Shown one piece after another: positions 8,192 to 16,592 of a stretch of 64,000 nucleotides of DNA (positions are counted from its first letter, which is position 1; each line of letters opens with the position of its first letter). The stretch is from contig NZ_JAHDIU010000004.1 of NCBI RefSeq assembly GCF_019891545.1, positions 186,001 to 250,000 of the forward strand, read 5' to 3'. Source of the stretch: Flavobacterium coralii (lineage in GTDB: Bacteria > Bacteroidota > Bacteroidia > Flavobacteriales > Flavobacteriaceae). The notes under the pieces were generated by a model. That model was not told the DNA's origin. It saw only the letters and a list, made by a program, of their open reading frames with translations, and made no database searches. The position numbers and the translations under genes are program-made.

Positions 8192-8977
8192 ATGATTTTA
8201 AGAGCTGATAACTTAGTTAAGACATATAAAGGCCGTAGTGTTGTAAAAGGCATATCGGTAGAGGTAAGGCAGGGAGAGATTGTAGGACTGCTTGGCCCTA
8301 ACGGTGCCGGTAAAACCACTTCTTTTTACATGATTGTAGGGCTTGTAAAGCCTAATAGTGGTAACATTTACCTTGATGATATGGAAATCACTGATTTCCC
8401 AATGTACAAAAGGGCTCAGCACGGTATTGGCTATCTTGCGCAGGAAGCTTCCGTGTTTAGGAAACTGAGTATAGAAGATAATATACTTAGCGTATTGCAG
8501 CTGACTAAATTATCTAAAAAAGAGCAGGAAGCCAAAATGGAATCGCTTATTGATGAATTCTCGCTAAACCATATCCGTACTAACCGTGGCGACCTGTTAT
8601 CGGGTGGCGAAAGACGCCGTACCGAGATTGCACGTGCACTGGCTACCGACCCTAAATTTATACTCCTTGACGAACCTTTTGCGGGCGTTGACCCGGTAGC
8701 GGTGGAAGATATACAGCGTATTGTGGCACAGCTTAAAGATAAAAACATAGGCATACTTATAACCGACCACAACGTACAGGAAACGCTTGCTATTACCGAT
8801 AAAACCTACCTTATGTTTGAAGGCGGTATCTTAAAAGCCGGCATACCCGAAGAACTGGTGCAGGATGAAATGGTACGAAAAGTTTACCTTGGGCAAAACT
8901 TTGAGCTCCGTAAAAAGAAACTTGATTTTCAGCAACGAAACCAGCCATCTAACGTACCGGACGAAGAGAATTTTTAA
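8192..8977 (+). CDS. lptB: LPS export ABC transporter ATP-binding protein LptB
   Basis: Cytoplasmic ATPase that powers extraction of LPS from the inner membrane by LptFG and its transfer to LptC. It is 261 residues: Walker A GPNGAGKT (35-42), signature LSGGE (136-140) followed by RRRTEIARALA, Walker B FILLDEP (D160, E161), and the switch histidine in TDHNVQE. The extra 20-residue tail after LRKKKLDF is rich in polar residues. Last gene of the isomerase-tatC-AhpD-lptB operon; lptG and lptC are elsewhere in this window. The stop overlaps the stop of the convergent gene by four bases. Confidence 0.93.
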   Translation: MILRADNLVKTYKGRSVVKGISVEVRQGEIVGLLGPNGAGKTTSFYMIVGLVKPNSGNIYLDDMEITDFPMYKRAQHGIGYLAQEASVFRKLSIEDNILSVLQLTKLSKKEQEAKMESLIDEFSLNHIRTNRGDLLSGGERRRTEIARALATDPKFILLDEPFAGVDPVAVEDIQRIVAQLKDKNIGILITDHNVQETLAITDKTYLMFEGGILKAGIPEELVQDEMVRKVYLGQNFELRKKKLDFQQRNQPSNVPDEENF

Positions 8978-9474
8978 TTATTTGTTTGTTTTTCTTCCAA
9001 TAATTCTTTCAGTGCTATTTTAGCATCTGGAACAATATTCTCGTTATCGAGTTTGCTTTGTATTTGCTTTAAGGAGAGGTTTTTGAATTGCTTCCTGAAA
9101 AAATCAACATTACTATTCTCGGATAAATTCTCTACAGCTTTATCGTTTCCTGTAAATAATTCCTTCAGCTCGTGGTAACGAACCAGCAAGAGCATTAATA
9201 GCAAGAGAAACGGTATAATACTGACAGATCCGAACATTATATCAAATACTGTTGAAACTACTATCAAGCCAAATGATAATAACGCTAAGATAAGTACTAC
9301 TATTACTATAGTGAACTTATTGTAATATCTCAATGAAACAGTTGCTGTTACAGCTCCTAAAATTCCTAAAATAAACTGAAGAGAATAATGTGGATTAAAA
9401 ATTACTGAAAAAGTGATACTTATCCACAATAGTATAATTAAAGCAATCTCAATTTTTAATCTTTTAATCTGCAT
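8974..9474 (-). CDS. Orphan membrane protein, four predicted helices (166 aa)
   Basis: Not recognised. The first 105 residues are almost continuously hydrophobic with about four transmembrane helices (e.g. IEIALIILLWISITFSVIF and FLLLLMLLLV). The last 60 form a charged soluble tail (KNLSLKQIQSKLDNENIVPD). It is clearly richer in A and T than its neighbours, uses A/T-ending codons, and lies in the gap between lptB and tonB. That marks it as accessory or recently acquired. No partner gene adjoins it. Its intact frame and signal-like N-terminus argue that it is real. Confidence 0.6.
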   Translation of the reverse strand: MQIKRLKIEIALIILLWISITFSVIFNPHYSLQFILGILGAVTATVSLRYYNKFTIVIVVLILALLSFGLIVVSTVFDIMFGSVSIIPFLLLLMLLLVRYHELKELFTGNDKAVENLSENSNVDFFRKQFKNLSLKQIQSKLDNENIVPDAKIALKELLEEKQTNN

Positions 9475-9626
9475 TTTTTTAATCTTAATTTATTCAAATA
9501 TAAATTAAATCCAACAAACATGCTCTTTCTGTAAAACTTGATTTTTAAGAATTTATTTATACTAATTCTAATTACGAAACCGTTATAGTGATATATTTCA
9601 TTAATAACCAACAAAATCATCTTATT

Positions 9627-10466
9627 ATGTCAAAAGTCAGTGTTTTCGATCAGGGATGGATAGACCTTGTTTTTGAGGGACGCAATAAAGCTTACGGAGC
9701 CTATAAACTGCGTATGGAAGAATCTAAAACAACGGTATTTGCACTCATTACAGGTATTGCCCTGCTGCTATCATTAATGGGCATACCTGCTGCTATAAAT
9801 TATTTCATCCCGGCACCTGTTGCCGATAATGTACCGCTTGATAAAGATATAGAGCTAACAGATATTGTTATACCGGTAGAAAAATTAGTAACTGAAGAGC
9901 CTAAACCGATTGAGCAACAGCAACAGGCAGCACCAGCTCCTAAAGAGCCTTCACAAACGGTAGCATTCAGGCCTTTACAGCCTACTTCTGCTCCAATAGT
10001 AGAGCCGGTGCCGACACAAGCCACACTGCAACAAAGTAACGTGGGCAGCACTACAAGCCCAGGAGACGGCAGTAATGACTTTAGTACAGGTGTTACAAGC
10101 TCGACCGGCGGAGAAGGCACAGGCACGACAGATGGTGAGGATGATAATACTGTGCATGCGGATGTAGCGCTTGATGAAGCACCTATGTTTCCGGGAGGGC
10201 TGGAAAAGTTTTATAAAAAAGTAGGTGATGCATTTAACGTACCCGAAATTGGCACCAGTACTACTATAAAGGTGTTTGTATCTTTTGTTGTAGAGAAAGA
10301 CGGCAGCATGAGTAACATAAAGGTTGTACGCGACCCGGGTTATGGCGCAGGTAAAGAAGCTATCAGGGTTTTAAAATCGATAAAAACGCACTGGAAGCCT
10401 GGCAAACTTCGCGGAAAGCCCGTAAGGACAGCTTATAATTTACCTATAACCATAAATGTAAGATAA
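9627..10466 (+). CDS. TonB family energy transducer
   Basis: Couples the proton-motive force of an ExbBD complex to TonB-dependent outer-membrane receptors. It is 279 residues from the ATG at 9627: a cytoplasmic head SKVSVFDQGWIDLVFEGR with NKAYGAYKLR (the Bacteroidota TonB signature), one membrane anchor (FALITGIALLLSLMGI), a Pro/Gln-rich periplasmic linker, a Gly/Ser/Thr-rich stretch, and a C-terminal TonB domain starting near MFPGGLEKFYKKV and ending YNLPITINVR. The longer frame back to 9588 is rejected because the signature begins at 9627. No exbB or exbD is beside it; transcription ends in the strong hairpin at 10468. Confidence 0.9.
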   Translation: MSKVSVFDQGWIDLVFEGRNKAYGAYKLRMEESKTTVFALITGIALLLSLMGIPAAINYFIPAPVADNVPLDKDIELTDIVIPVEKLVTEEPKPIEQQQQAAPAPKEPSQTVAFRPLQPTSAPIVEPVPTQATLQQSNVGSTTSPGDGSNDFSTGVTSSTGGEGTGTTDGEDDNTVHADVALDEAPMFPGGLEKFYKKVGDAFNVPEIGTSTTIKVFVSFVVEKDGSMSNIKVVRDPGYGAGKEAIRVLKSIKTHWKPGKLRGKPVRTAYNLPITINVR

Positions 10467-10467
10467 T

Positions 10468-10509
10468 AAAAACACTAAAGGCTCCTGAATTGGAGCCTTT
10501 AGTGTTTTT
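10468..10509. terminator. Strong bidirectional terminator between tonB and dnaB
   Basis: A perfect 18-bp stem (10468-10485 with 10492-10509) with loop TGAATT, an A-tract on the left and a T-tract on the right. It serves tonB on the plus strand and the dnaB transcript on the minus strand. Confidence 0.85.
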
Positions 10510-10523
10510 AATGCATATGTGAT

Positions 10524-10604
10524 TTACTCAGGCAATACAACCTCAGCACCACATACAATCATTTCTTTAATCTCTTCTGTCAGTTCCTGTAAATTGTTCT
10601 TCAT
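10524..10604 (-). CDS. Possible 26-residue small protein downstream of dnaB
   Basis: Reading frame of 26 codons (MKNNLQELTEEIKEMIVCGA then EVVLPE) beginning 28 bases after the dnaB stop and ending 14 bases before the shared terminator. It would be translated from the dnaB transcript. An amphipathic helix is followed by a short strand with one cysteine (C18). It is too short for statistics alone; what favours it is that it fills the only space between dnaB and its terminator and has a sensible composition. There is no ribosome-binding site, which is normal in this phylum. It may be a chance frame. Confidence 0.3.
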   Translation of the reverse strand: MKNNLQELTEEIKEMIVCGAEVVLPE

Positions 10605-10632
10605 CTCACTATTTTGTTAAGGGTGTATTTTA

Positions 10633-12174
10633 TTAAAATGGTACATCATCATCATCATTACTGCTGCTGTTCATGTTGCTGCCAAAGGCATCATTAGCAG
10701 AAGGCAGGTTCTTTATAAACTGGGCATTATCGTTCATGCTTGATGGCAGTTCGTCAAAAGGAGAGCCAAAATCGTCAAGGTTATCAAACTTACCAAGGCT
10801 GCCGATAAACTTAAGCCTGATGTTATCGAGCCCGCCATTACGGTGCTTAGCAACGATAAACTCTGCCTGCCCCTGTGTAGGTGAACGCTCCTCATCATCC
10901 CATTCATCTATCTTATAGTATTCAGGACGGTAAATAAATGACACGATATCTGCATCCTGCTCAATCGCTCCTGATTCCCTAAGGTCAGAGAGTAATGGTC
11001 TTTTACTGGAACCACGTGTTTCAACTGCACGTGATAGCTGCGACAGTGCAATTACCGGCACGTTAAGTTCTTTTGCAAGTGCTTTAAGGTTACGGGAAAT
11101 AGTTGAAATTTCCTGCTCCCTGTTACCTCCGTTTTTACCGCCACCGCCGGCTGTCATCAGCTGCAGGTAGTCAATAATAATCATCTTGATTCCGTACTGT
11201 GAGGATAGCCTCCTTGCTTTTGCACGTAAATCAAATATGGATAAAGACGGGGTATCATCTATAAATAATGGTGCGCGCTCAAGATCCTTCACTTTAATAC
11301 TCAACTGCTCCCATTCGTGCTTTTCGAGCTTACCTGTACGGAGTTTTTCAGATGAAAGCCCTGTTTCGCTTGATATCAGCCTTGTGATAAGCTGTACCGA
11401 TGACATTTCAAGTGAAAAAACAGCAACGGGGTGCCCAAAATCTATAGCTATATTTCGTGCCATAGAAAGTACAAAAGCTGTTTTACCCATACCCGGCCTT
11501 GCCGCTATAATGATAAGGTCGCTTGGCTGCCATCCCGAAGTAAGCTTATCAAGGTCGTTAAAACCTGTTGCTATACCGCTAAGCCCTTCTTTATTGGCTA
11601 TTTCCTCAATACGCTTCTTAGCCTGTATTACAAGGCTTTGAGCCGTTTCTGAGCTACGCTTAATGTTACCCTGCGTAACTTCGTACAGCTTTGATTCGGC
11701 TTTGTCCAGCAGGTCGAATACATCTGTGGTTTCATCATACGACTCTTCGATAATTTCACTCGAAATCTTTATAAGGCTGCGCTGTATAAACTTTTGCAGT
11801 ATAATTCGCGAATGAAACTCTATGTGCGCCGAAGATGATATTTTCTGTGTGAGCTGGATAAGGTAAAAATCGCCACCACTCATTTCAAGCTTACCGTTCT
11901 TTTTAAGCTGTGCCGAAACTGTTAATAAGTCAATCGGCTGGGTGTCGTTAAAAAGCTGGACAATTGCCTCAAAAATATACTTATGGGCATCTTTGTAAAA
12001 AGCATCCGGCTGAAGAATATCAATAACCTCATCAACCCCTTTTTTATCTATCATCATGGCGCCAAGCACAGCCTCCTCTAAATCGAGGGCCTGCGGTGGC
12101 AGCTTGCCTTTCTCTAAGTTGATAATTGTAGATTTATCAACTTTAACCGGGTTTATATTCCTGATATTTTCCAT
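10633..12174 (-). CDS. dnaB: Replicative DNA helicase DnaB
   Basis: Hexameric helicase that unwinds DNA at the replication fork. It is 513 residues: N-terminal primase-interaction domain (about 25-130, LPPQALDLEEAVLGAMM), a linker, then a RecA-like ATPase with Walker A ARPGMGKT, Walker B in IIIDYLQLM, and LSQLSRAVE. The C-terminus adds a low-complexity tail of Asn/Ser and four Asp ending VPF, which explains the CAT repeats near 10640. No intein. The gene is alone apart from a possible 26-codon frame downstream. Confidence 0.96.
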   Translation of the reverse strand: MENIRNINPVKVDKSTIINLEKGKLPPQALDLEEAVLGAMMIDKKGVDEVIDILQPDAFYKDAHKYIFEAIVQLFNDTQPIDLLTVSAQLKKNGKLEMSGGDFYLIQLTQKISSSAHIEFHSRIILQKFIQRSLIKISSEIIEESYDETTDVFDLLDKAESKLYEVTQGNIKRSSETAQSLVIQAKKRIEEIANKEGLSGIATGFNDLDKLTSGWQPSDLIIIAARPGMGKTAFVLSMARNIAIDFGHPVAVFSLEMSSVQLITRLISSETGLSSEKLRTGKLEKHEWEQLSIKVKDLERAPLFIDDTPSLSIFDLRAKARRLSSQYGIKMIIIDYLQLMTAGGGGKNGGNREQEISTISRNLKALAKELNVPVIALSQLSRAVETRGSSKRPLLSDLRESGAIEQDADIVSFIYRPEYYKIDEWDDEERSPTQGQAEFIVAKHRNGGLDNIRLKFIGSLGKFDNLDDFGSPFDELPSSMNDNAQFIKNLPSANDAFGSNMNSSSNDDDDVPF

Positions 12175-12282
12175 AGTGCTAATGTAAACAAATTTGAACG
12201 GGCGGTATTAAGTAATTGTTAAGAACAGCCTGTTCATAAAATGTTTATAACGTGTGTTGCTGTTGTTGATATGTCAAAAAAA

Positions 12283-12306
12283 ATCCGAAGCATAGGGGCT
12301 TCGGAT
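12283..12306 (-). terminator. Terminator of accA
   Basis: ATCCGAAG pairs with CTTCGGAT across an eight-base loop; on the minus strand the hairpin is followed by a run of seven T. It lies 22 bases after the accA stop at 12328. Confidence 0.75.
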
Positions 12307-12327
12307 GTATTTAGCCAAAAAGGCTCA

Positions 12328-13281
12328 TTATTCCTTAAATTCGCCCATATTCAGGTACTTATTCATCCTTTTCGCTAAAAGCTCATTTGTTGATAAGTCT
12401 TTAAGTTCATTATAGGCTTTCATAATATATTCTTCAACATTCCTGAAGGTGGTTTCCCTGTCATAGTGGGCGCCTCCAAGCGGTTCAGGAATGATGTCGT
12501 CTATCAGTTTTTGTTTTTTCATGTCCTGCGCGGTAAGCTTCAGCGCTTCGGCAGCCTGCTCTTTATACTCCCAGCTCCTCCAAAGGATTGATGAGCACGA
12601 TTCCGGTGATATAACAGAATACCATGTGTTCTCGAGCATAAATACTTTATCACCAACACCTATACCAAGTGCCCCGCCTGATGCACCTTCTCCAATTACA
12701 ATGGTTATAATTGGAGTTTTTAGGCGAACCATTTCAAAGATATTCCTTGCAATGGCCTCACCCTGTCCGCGTTCTTCCGCTTCAAGGCCGGGATAAGCGC
12801 CGGGGGTATCAACAAGCGTAATTACCGGTATGCCGAATTTTTCGGCCATCTTCATAAGGCGCAGGGCTTTCCTGTAACCTTCGGGGTTTGCCATACCAAA
12901 GTTGCGGTACTGCCTTGTTTTGGTGTTATAGCCTTTTTGCTGGCCCACAACCATAAAGCTTTGTCCGCCTATTTTACCAAGACCGCCAATCATGGCTTTA
13001 TCATCTTTAAAACCCCTGTCGCCAAACAGCTCAAGGAAGGTATCGCCCATCAGCGCCCTTACATGGTCCATAGTATAAGGACGGTTAGGGTGCCTTGACA
13101 GCTGAACCCTTTGCCATGCAGTAAGGTTTTTGTAAATCTTTTTCTTGGTTTCTTCGAGCTTTTTCTCAATCTGCTTGCAGGTATTGGATACATCAACATC
13201 CGATTCCTGGCCTATTATCGTACACTTATCAAGCTGGTCTTCCAGCTCTTTAATAGGGAGTTCAAAATCTAAATATTCCAT
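12328..13281 (-). CDS. accA: Acetyl-CoA carboxylase carboxyltransferase subunit alpha
   Basis: With AccD it transfers the carboxyl group from biotin to acetyl-CoA, giving malonyl-CoA for fatty-acid synthesis. It is 317 residues, standard length. A coiled N-terminus ([13 protein letters not shown]... [20 protein letters not shown]) leads into the crotonase-like domain with the oxyanion glycines in [16 protein letters not shown] and [12 protein letters not shown]. It is monocistronic, with a promoter at 13316-13349 and terminator at 12283; accD is 16 kb away on the other strand. Confidence 0.96.
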   Translation of the reverse strand: MEYLDFELPIKELEDQLDKCTIIGQESDVDVSNTCKQIEKKLEETKKKIYKNLTAWQRVQLSRHPNRPYTMDHVRALMGDTFLELFGDRGFKDDKAMIGGLGKIGGQSFMVVGQQKGYNTKTRQYRNFGMANPEGYRKALRLMKMAEKFGIPVITLVDTPGAYPGLEAEERGQGEAIARNIFEMVRLKTPIITIVIGEGASGGALGIGVGDKVFMLENTWYSVISPESCSSILWRSWEYKEQAAEALKLTAQDMKKQKLIDDIIPEPLGGAHYDRETTFRNVEEYIMKAYNELKDLSTNELLAKRMNKYLNMGEFKE

Positions 13282-13315
13282 AGTTTAAGCAGCATTTTGC
13301 TTTTGGTTCGAACTA

Positions 13316-13349
13316 CAAAGATAAAAGTTTAAGTTCAGATAAAAGCAAA
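13316..13349 (-). promoter_or_regulatory. Promoter of accA
   Basis: On the minus strand TTTG, 22 bases, TATCTTTG: a full match to the Bacteroidota sigma consensus, with the -7 box 35 bases before the ATG. Confidence 0.75.
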
Positions 13350-13360
13350 AAAGCATTTAA

Positions 13361-14245
13361 TTACTTTGCCTTTTTAGTGTATTTTTTCAGTATCCCATTC
13401 AAAATCACCGTGGTAATAATTATGGCTGCACCAACATAAAATGTCCAGCTCATTTTCTCTTTTTCATTAAAAACAAGCAGTGCCAGTATAATGCCATATA
13501 CAGGCTCCATATTAATAGTAAGCATTACCGTATATGGTGATAAAAACTTCATTACCTGTACCGATGCAATAAAGGCATAAGCAGTACAAAAAGACCCCAA
13601 TGCAAACAGCCATATCCAGTCGGTTGCCGGAATTATAAAGAATGAAGCACTAAAACTGCCCGTAAACAAAAGGTAAATTGAAAGAAACAGCACTCCACCC
13701 GAGAGTTCGTAAAAAGATATAACGGTTGGATTGTACTTGTGTGCGAGCTTACCGTTAATTATAGAAAAACTTGCCGATAAAAAAGCAGAGGTTAGTGCCA
13801 ATACAATTCCATAGGTGTAATCGCCTTCAAAATGAAAAATGAGGTATAGCCCCGCAACTACAAAAACCCCGAACAGCACTTCATATCCCACCACCCTGCG
13901 TTTGTAGAAAATAGGCTCAAGCAGCGAAGTAAAAAACGCACCGGTACTGAGGCATGCCAGCGTTACCGAAACATTCGAGACTTTTATAGCCTTAAAGAAG
14001 GTAACCCAGTGCAGGGCTATTATGAGCCCCGCCACCAGCAGTATTGCAGCTGTTTTGCCATTAAGCTTTAACGGCAGCTTTTTAATGAATGCGTACAGCA
14101 GTATTATAAGTACTGCTATAGACATGCGGAACCACACCAGCGGAAAAGCATCGAGCGTAATGAGTGCGCCTAATACCGCTGTGAACCCCCAGATAAAGAC
14201 TATGAAATGGAGGTGTATGTAACTTTTAATATTATCGCTTAGCAT
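13361..14245 (-). CDS. EamA/DMT-family inner-membrane transporter
   Basis: A 294-residue drug/metabolite-superfamily permease with ten hydrophobic helices arranged as two five-helix EamA repeats. The first repeat ends near FYKRRVVGYEVL. The second contains the family signature SPYTVMLTINMEPVYGIILA (PVxG region). Substrate cannot be told from sequence; relatives export amino acids, nucleosides or metabolites. Its start lies 14 bases inside the end of lptG, so the two are translationally coupled, but no functional link is implied. Confidence 0.85.
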   Translation of the reverse strand: MLSDNIKSYIHLHFIVFIWGFTAVLGALITLDAFPLVWFRMSIAVLIILLYAFIKKLPLKLNGKTAAILLVAGLIIALHWVTFFKAIKVSNVSVTLACLSTGAFFTSLLEPIFYKRRVVGYEVLFGVFVVAGLYLIFHFEGDYTYGIVLALTSAFLSASFSIINGKLAHKYNPTVISFYELSGGVLFLSIYLLFTGSFSASFFIIPATDWIWLFALGSFCTAYAFIASVQVMKFLSPYTVMLTINMEPVYGIILALLVFNEKEKMSWTFYVGAAIIITTVILNGILKKYTKKAK

Positions 14246-15308
14246 TTCGAAGCAGGAAGATTGCTAAAATTCCGAAAACTATGTTGGGTAGCCATACCGC
14301 TATAAGCGGATTGATACTCGATTTTTCGGCCATAGTACCGAAAACCTTATCAAAGAAAATGTAAACAAATGCAAGGCTAATGCCCATAGCAAGGTTTACC
14401 CCCATACCCCCGCGGCGTTTCATACTTGATACCGCAACGGCAATTATGGTTAATATAAAGGCCGAAACGGGTATGCTGTATTTTTTATATTTAACAACAA
14501 GATAGGTATTGATGTTACCCGAACCGCGTGCCCTTTCTTTGTCTATAAAATTGTTAAGCTCGCCAAGCGTCATGGTTTCGGCTATGTAAATTACCGGTGT
14601 AAGATCATCCGGCACAAAATTGAACTTGAACTTTTTTTCCGGTGCCGACTCCAGCACATCGCCCATTTTCCCTACAGTACGCTTAGAGTAGCCTGCAAGC
14701 GTGTAGGTACTGTCGGCTTCATTCCAGGTTATAGAGCCTGCATTTATTTTATACTCAAGCTGGTTGCCATTAAACTTTTCAAGGTTAAAATTGTAACCGC
14801 GCTTTTGCACATGGTTAAAACTGCTTACATAGATATACTCGTCGTCGCTTATCTGCTTATATACATCCTGGTTCTGTCTTATTTCAGGATTACTCTTTAA
14901 ATAAGTGTACCTAAAATCGTTAAACCCCTTACTGGCCTTCGGCACAAAAAAGAATCCCATTACAAGTGCCAGCAACGATATAAACGTAGCCCCCATAATA
15001 TAGGGTCTTAAAAAGCGGGTAAAGGAGATGCCCGAACTTAATATGGCGATGATTTCTGTATTATTGGCAAGTTTACTGGTAAACCATATAACCGAAAGGA
15101 ACAGGAATATAGGGAACAACAGGTTGGCAAAGTAAATAGTAAAGTCGCCATAATACTCCATAACCTGGAGGAACGGCACCTTTTTAGCGAGAATTTTATT
15201 TATCTTCTCTGAAACATCTATCACTATACCAATAGGGATAAACAGCAGCAGCATTACAAAAAATGTTGCCAGGTAGCGTTTCAGAATATACCAGTCTATT
15301 AGTTTCAT
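14232..15308 (-). CDS. lptG: LPS export permease LptG (LptF/LptG family)
   Basis: Inner-membrane permease of the Lpt machine, which with a second permease and LptB lifts LPS out of the inner membrane. It is 358 residues: N-terminal helices (IDWYILKRYLATFFVMLLLF), a periplasmic jellyroll of roughly residues 125-260, and C-terminal helices. The Lpt-typical motif STKLANNTEI-like segment is seen as TSKLANNTEIIAILSSGISF. YjgP and YjgQ relatives are hard to separate, so LptG rather than LptF rests on length and on the tgt-lptG order that I recall from Bacteroidota. It follows tgt by 65 bases and overlaps the EamA gene. Confidence 0.85.
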   Translation of the reverse strand: MKLIDWYILKRYLATFFVMLLLFIPIGIVIDVSEKINKILAKKVPFLQVMEYYGDFTIYFANLLFPIFLFLSVIWFTSKLANNTEIIAILSSGISFTRFLRPYIMGATFISLLALVMGFFFVPKASKGFNDFRYTYLKSNPEIRQNQDVYKQISDDEYIYVSSFNHVQKRGYNFNLEKFNGNQLEYKINAGSITWNEADSTYTLAGYSKRTVGKMGDVLESAPEKKFKFNFVPDDLTPVIYIAETMTLGELNNFIDKERARGSGNINTYLVVKYKKYSIPVSAFILTIIAVAVSSMKRRGGMGVNLAMGISLAFVYIFFDKVFGTMAEKSSINPLIAVWLPNIVFGILAIFLLRNAKR

Positions 15309-15317
15309 GCTTTGTTC

Positions 15318-15371
15318 AGGGTTTCAGGTTTCAGGTTTAAAATCTGAAATCTAAAATCATAAATCTAAAAT
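15318..15371 (+). repeat. Seven-base-period repeat between tgt and lptG
   Basis: The 65-base spacer reads as heptads: GTTTCAG, GTTTCAG, GTTTAAA, ATCTGAA, ATCTAAA, ATCATAA, ATCTAAA. The two halves are partly complementary (TTTCAG against CTGAAA), so the transcript could fold back. Its right part (15349-15370) is repeated in perfect inverted orientation at 16534-16555. Confidence 0.7.
15349..15370 (+). repeat. Left arm of 22-bp inverted repeat flanking tgt
   Basis: ATCTAAAATCATAAATCTAA followed by AA (22 bases) is the exact reverse complement of 16534-16555. The two arms enclose the whole tgt gene, 1.16 kb apart. Confidence 0.75.
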
Positions 15372-15373
15372 GA

Positions 15374-16504
15374 TTAAAGCCTCTGGCTCATGTTGCGTAC
15401 CATCATTTCTTTCCACTCGCGGAAATCTCCCGCTAAGATATGCTTTCTTGCCTCACGAACCAACCACATATAAAAACCTAAATTATGGATAGTAGCTATC
15501 TGCTTGCCAAGATATTCGTTAGAGGCAAACAAGTGCCTCAGGTAAGCTTTGGTATATTCAGTATCAACAAAGGTTATGCCCATTTCATCTATCGGAGAAA
15601 AATCGGCTTCCCATTTTTTATTCTTGATGTTGATAGTCCCGTTAGCTGTAAACAGCATGCCGTTACGGGCATTTCGCGTAGGCATCACACAGTCAAACAT
15701 ATCTACACCTAACGCAATATTCTCTAAAATATTGATTGGCGTGCCCACACCCATAAGGTAACGCGGTTTATCTTCAGGTAAAATGCTGCAAACCACATCG
15801 GTCATAGCATACATTTCTTCGGCAGGTTCGCCAACAGAAAGCCCGCCAATGGCATTACCCACAGCACCGGCATTGGCAATATATTCAGCCGATTCTTTAC
15901 GGAGGTCGGTATAGGTACTCCCCTGCACTATGGGGAAGAACGCCTGGCTGTAGCCATATTTAAACGGCAGTTTATCAAGGTGGGCAATGCACCTGTCCAG
16001 CCAGCGGTGCGTCATGTGCATACTGCGCTTTGCATAGCGGTAGTCGCATGGGTAAGGCGTACACTCATCAAAAGCCATAATAATATCGGCACCAATGGTA
16101 CGCTGAATTTCCATTACACTCTCCGGCGAAAAGAAATGGTACGAACCATCGATATGCGATTTGAACTTAACTCCTTCTTCCTTTATCTTTCGGTTAGCTG
16201 AAAGCGAGTACACCTGGTAGCCGCCACTATCGGTAAGGATATTGCGGTCCCAATTCATGAACTTGTGCAGGCCGCCTGCCTTTTCCAGTATATCGGTTTG
16301 CGGGCGCAGGTATAAGTGGTAGGTATTCCCCAGTATAATATCGGGGTTAATGTCGTCTTTCAGTTCGCGCTGGTGCACACCCTTAACAGATGCCACCGTG
16401 CCCACCGGCATAAATATCGGGGTTTGTATAGTACCGTGGTCGGTTGTTATCTCCCCTGCCCTGGCTTTGGTTTGCGGGTCTTTGGTAATCAGGTCAAATT
16501 TCAT
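15374..16504 (-). CDS. tgt: tRNA-guanine transglycosylase (zinc cysteines absent)
   Basis: Exchanges the wobble guanine of GUN-anticodon tRNAs for preQ1 in queuosine synthesis. It is 376 residues. Catalytic features are present: DSGGYQVYSL with the nucleophile/acid region, GGLSVGEPAEEM, GVGTPINILENIALGVDMFD, and CVMPTRNARNG. The structural zinc site normally CxCxxC...H is degenerate: E. coli PECDCYTCRNYSRAY corresponds to DEMGITFVDTEYTKAY (306-321), with no cysteine, while the histidine of TIHNL (H340) remains. First gene of tgt-lptG-EamA. A -7 box CAAAGATA (minus-strand TATCTTTG) is at 16524-16531, with an inverted-repeat copy occupying its -33 region. Confidence 0.95.
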   Translation of the reverse strand: MKFDLITKDPQTKARAGEITTDHGTIQTPIFMPVGTVASVKGVHQRELKDDINPDIILGNTYHLYLRPQTDILEKAGGLHKFMNWDRNILTDSGGYQVYSLSANRKIKEEGVKFKSHIDGSYHFFSPESVMEIQRTIGADIIMAFDECTPYPCDYRYAKRSMHMTHRWLDRCIAHLDKLPFKYGYSQAFFPIVQGSTYTDLRKESAEYIANAGAVGNAIGGLSVGEPAEEMYAMTDVVCSILPEDKPRYLMGVGTPINILENIALGVDMFDCVMPTRNARNGMLFTANGTINIKNKKWEADFSPIDEMGITFVDTEYTKAYLRHLFASNEYLGKQIATIHNLGFYMWLVREARKHILAGDFREWKEMMVRNMSQRL

Positions 16505-16523
16505 GTCGCTCTTTTACAGCCTG

Positions 16524-16531
16524 CAAAGATA
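16524..16531 (-). promoter_or_regulatory. -7 box of tgt
   Basis: TATCTTTG on the minus strand, 20 bases upstream of the tgt ATG. The -33 position falls inside the AT-rich inverted repeat 16534-16555 and has no TTG. Confidence 0.5.
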
Positions 16532-16533
16532 GG

Positions 16534-16555
16534 TTTTAGATTTATGATTTTAGAT
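16534..16555 (-). repeat. Right arm of 22-bp inverted repeat flanking tgt
   Basis: TTTTAGATTTATGATTTTAG followed by AT is the perfect reverse complement of 15349-15370. It lies just upstream of the tgt -7 box, in the shared region with the divergent HEPN-like gene. Confidence 0.75.
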
Positions 16556-16592
16556 AAAAGCTTATATTTATAAATTATTAAATAACAAAAGA

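Noticed and set aside
9588-9626. Longer N-terminus for the TonB gene
   Set aside because: The extra residues (IYFINNQQNHLI) precede the conserved TonB start and come from AT-rich leader sequence.
10633-10680. CAT trinucleotide run near the end of dnaB as a microsatellite
   Set aside because: It encodes the acidic Asp tail of DnaB (NDDDDVPF) and is only four units long.
15318-15371. Heptad repeats as a CRISPR array
   Set aside because: Units are seven bases with no spacers; no cas genes anywhere in the window.
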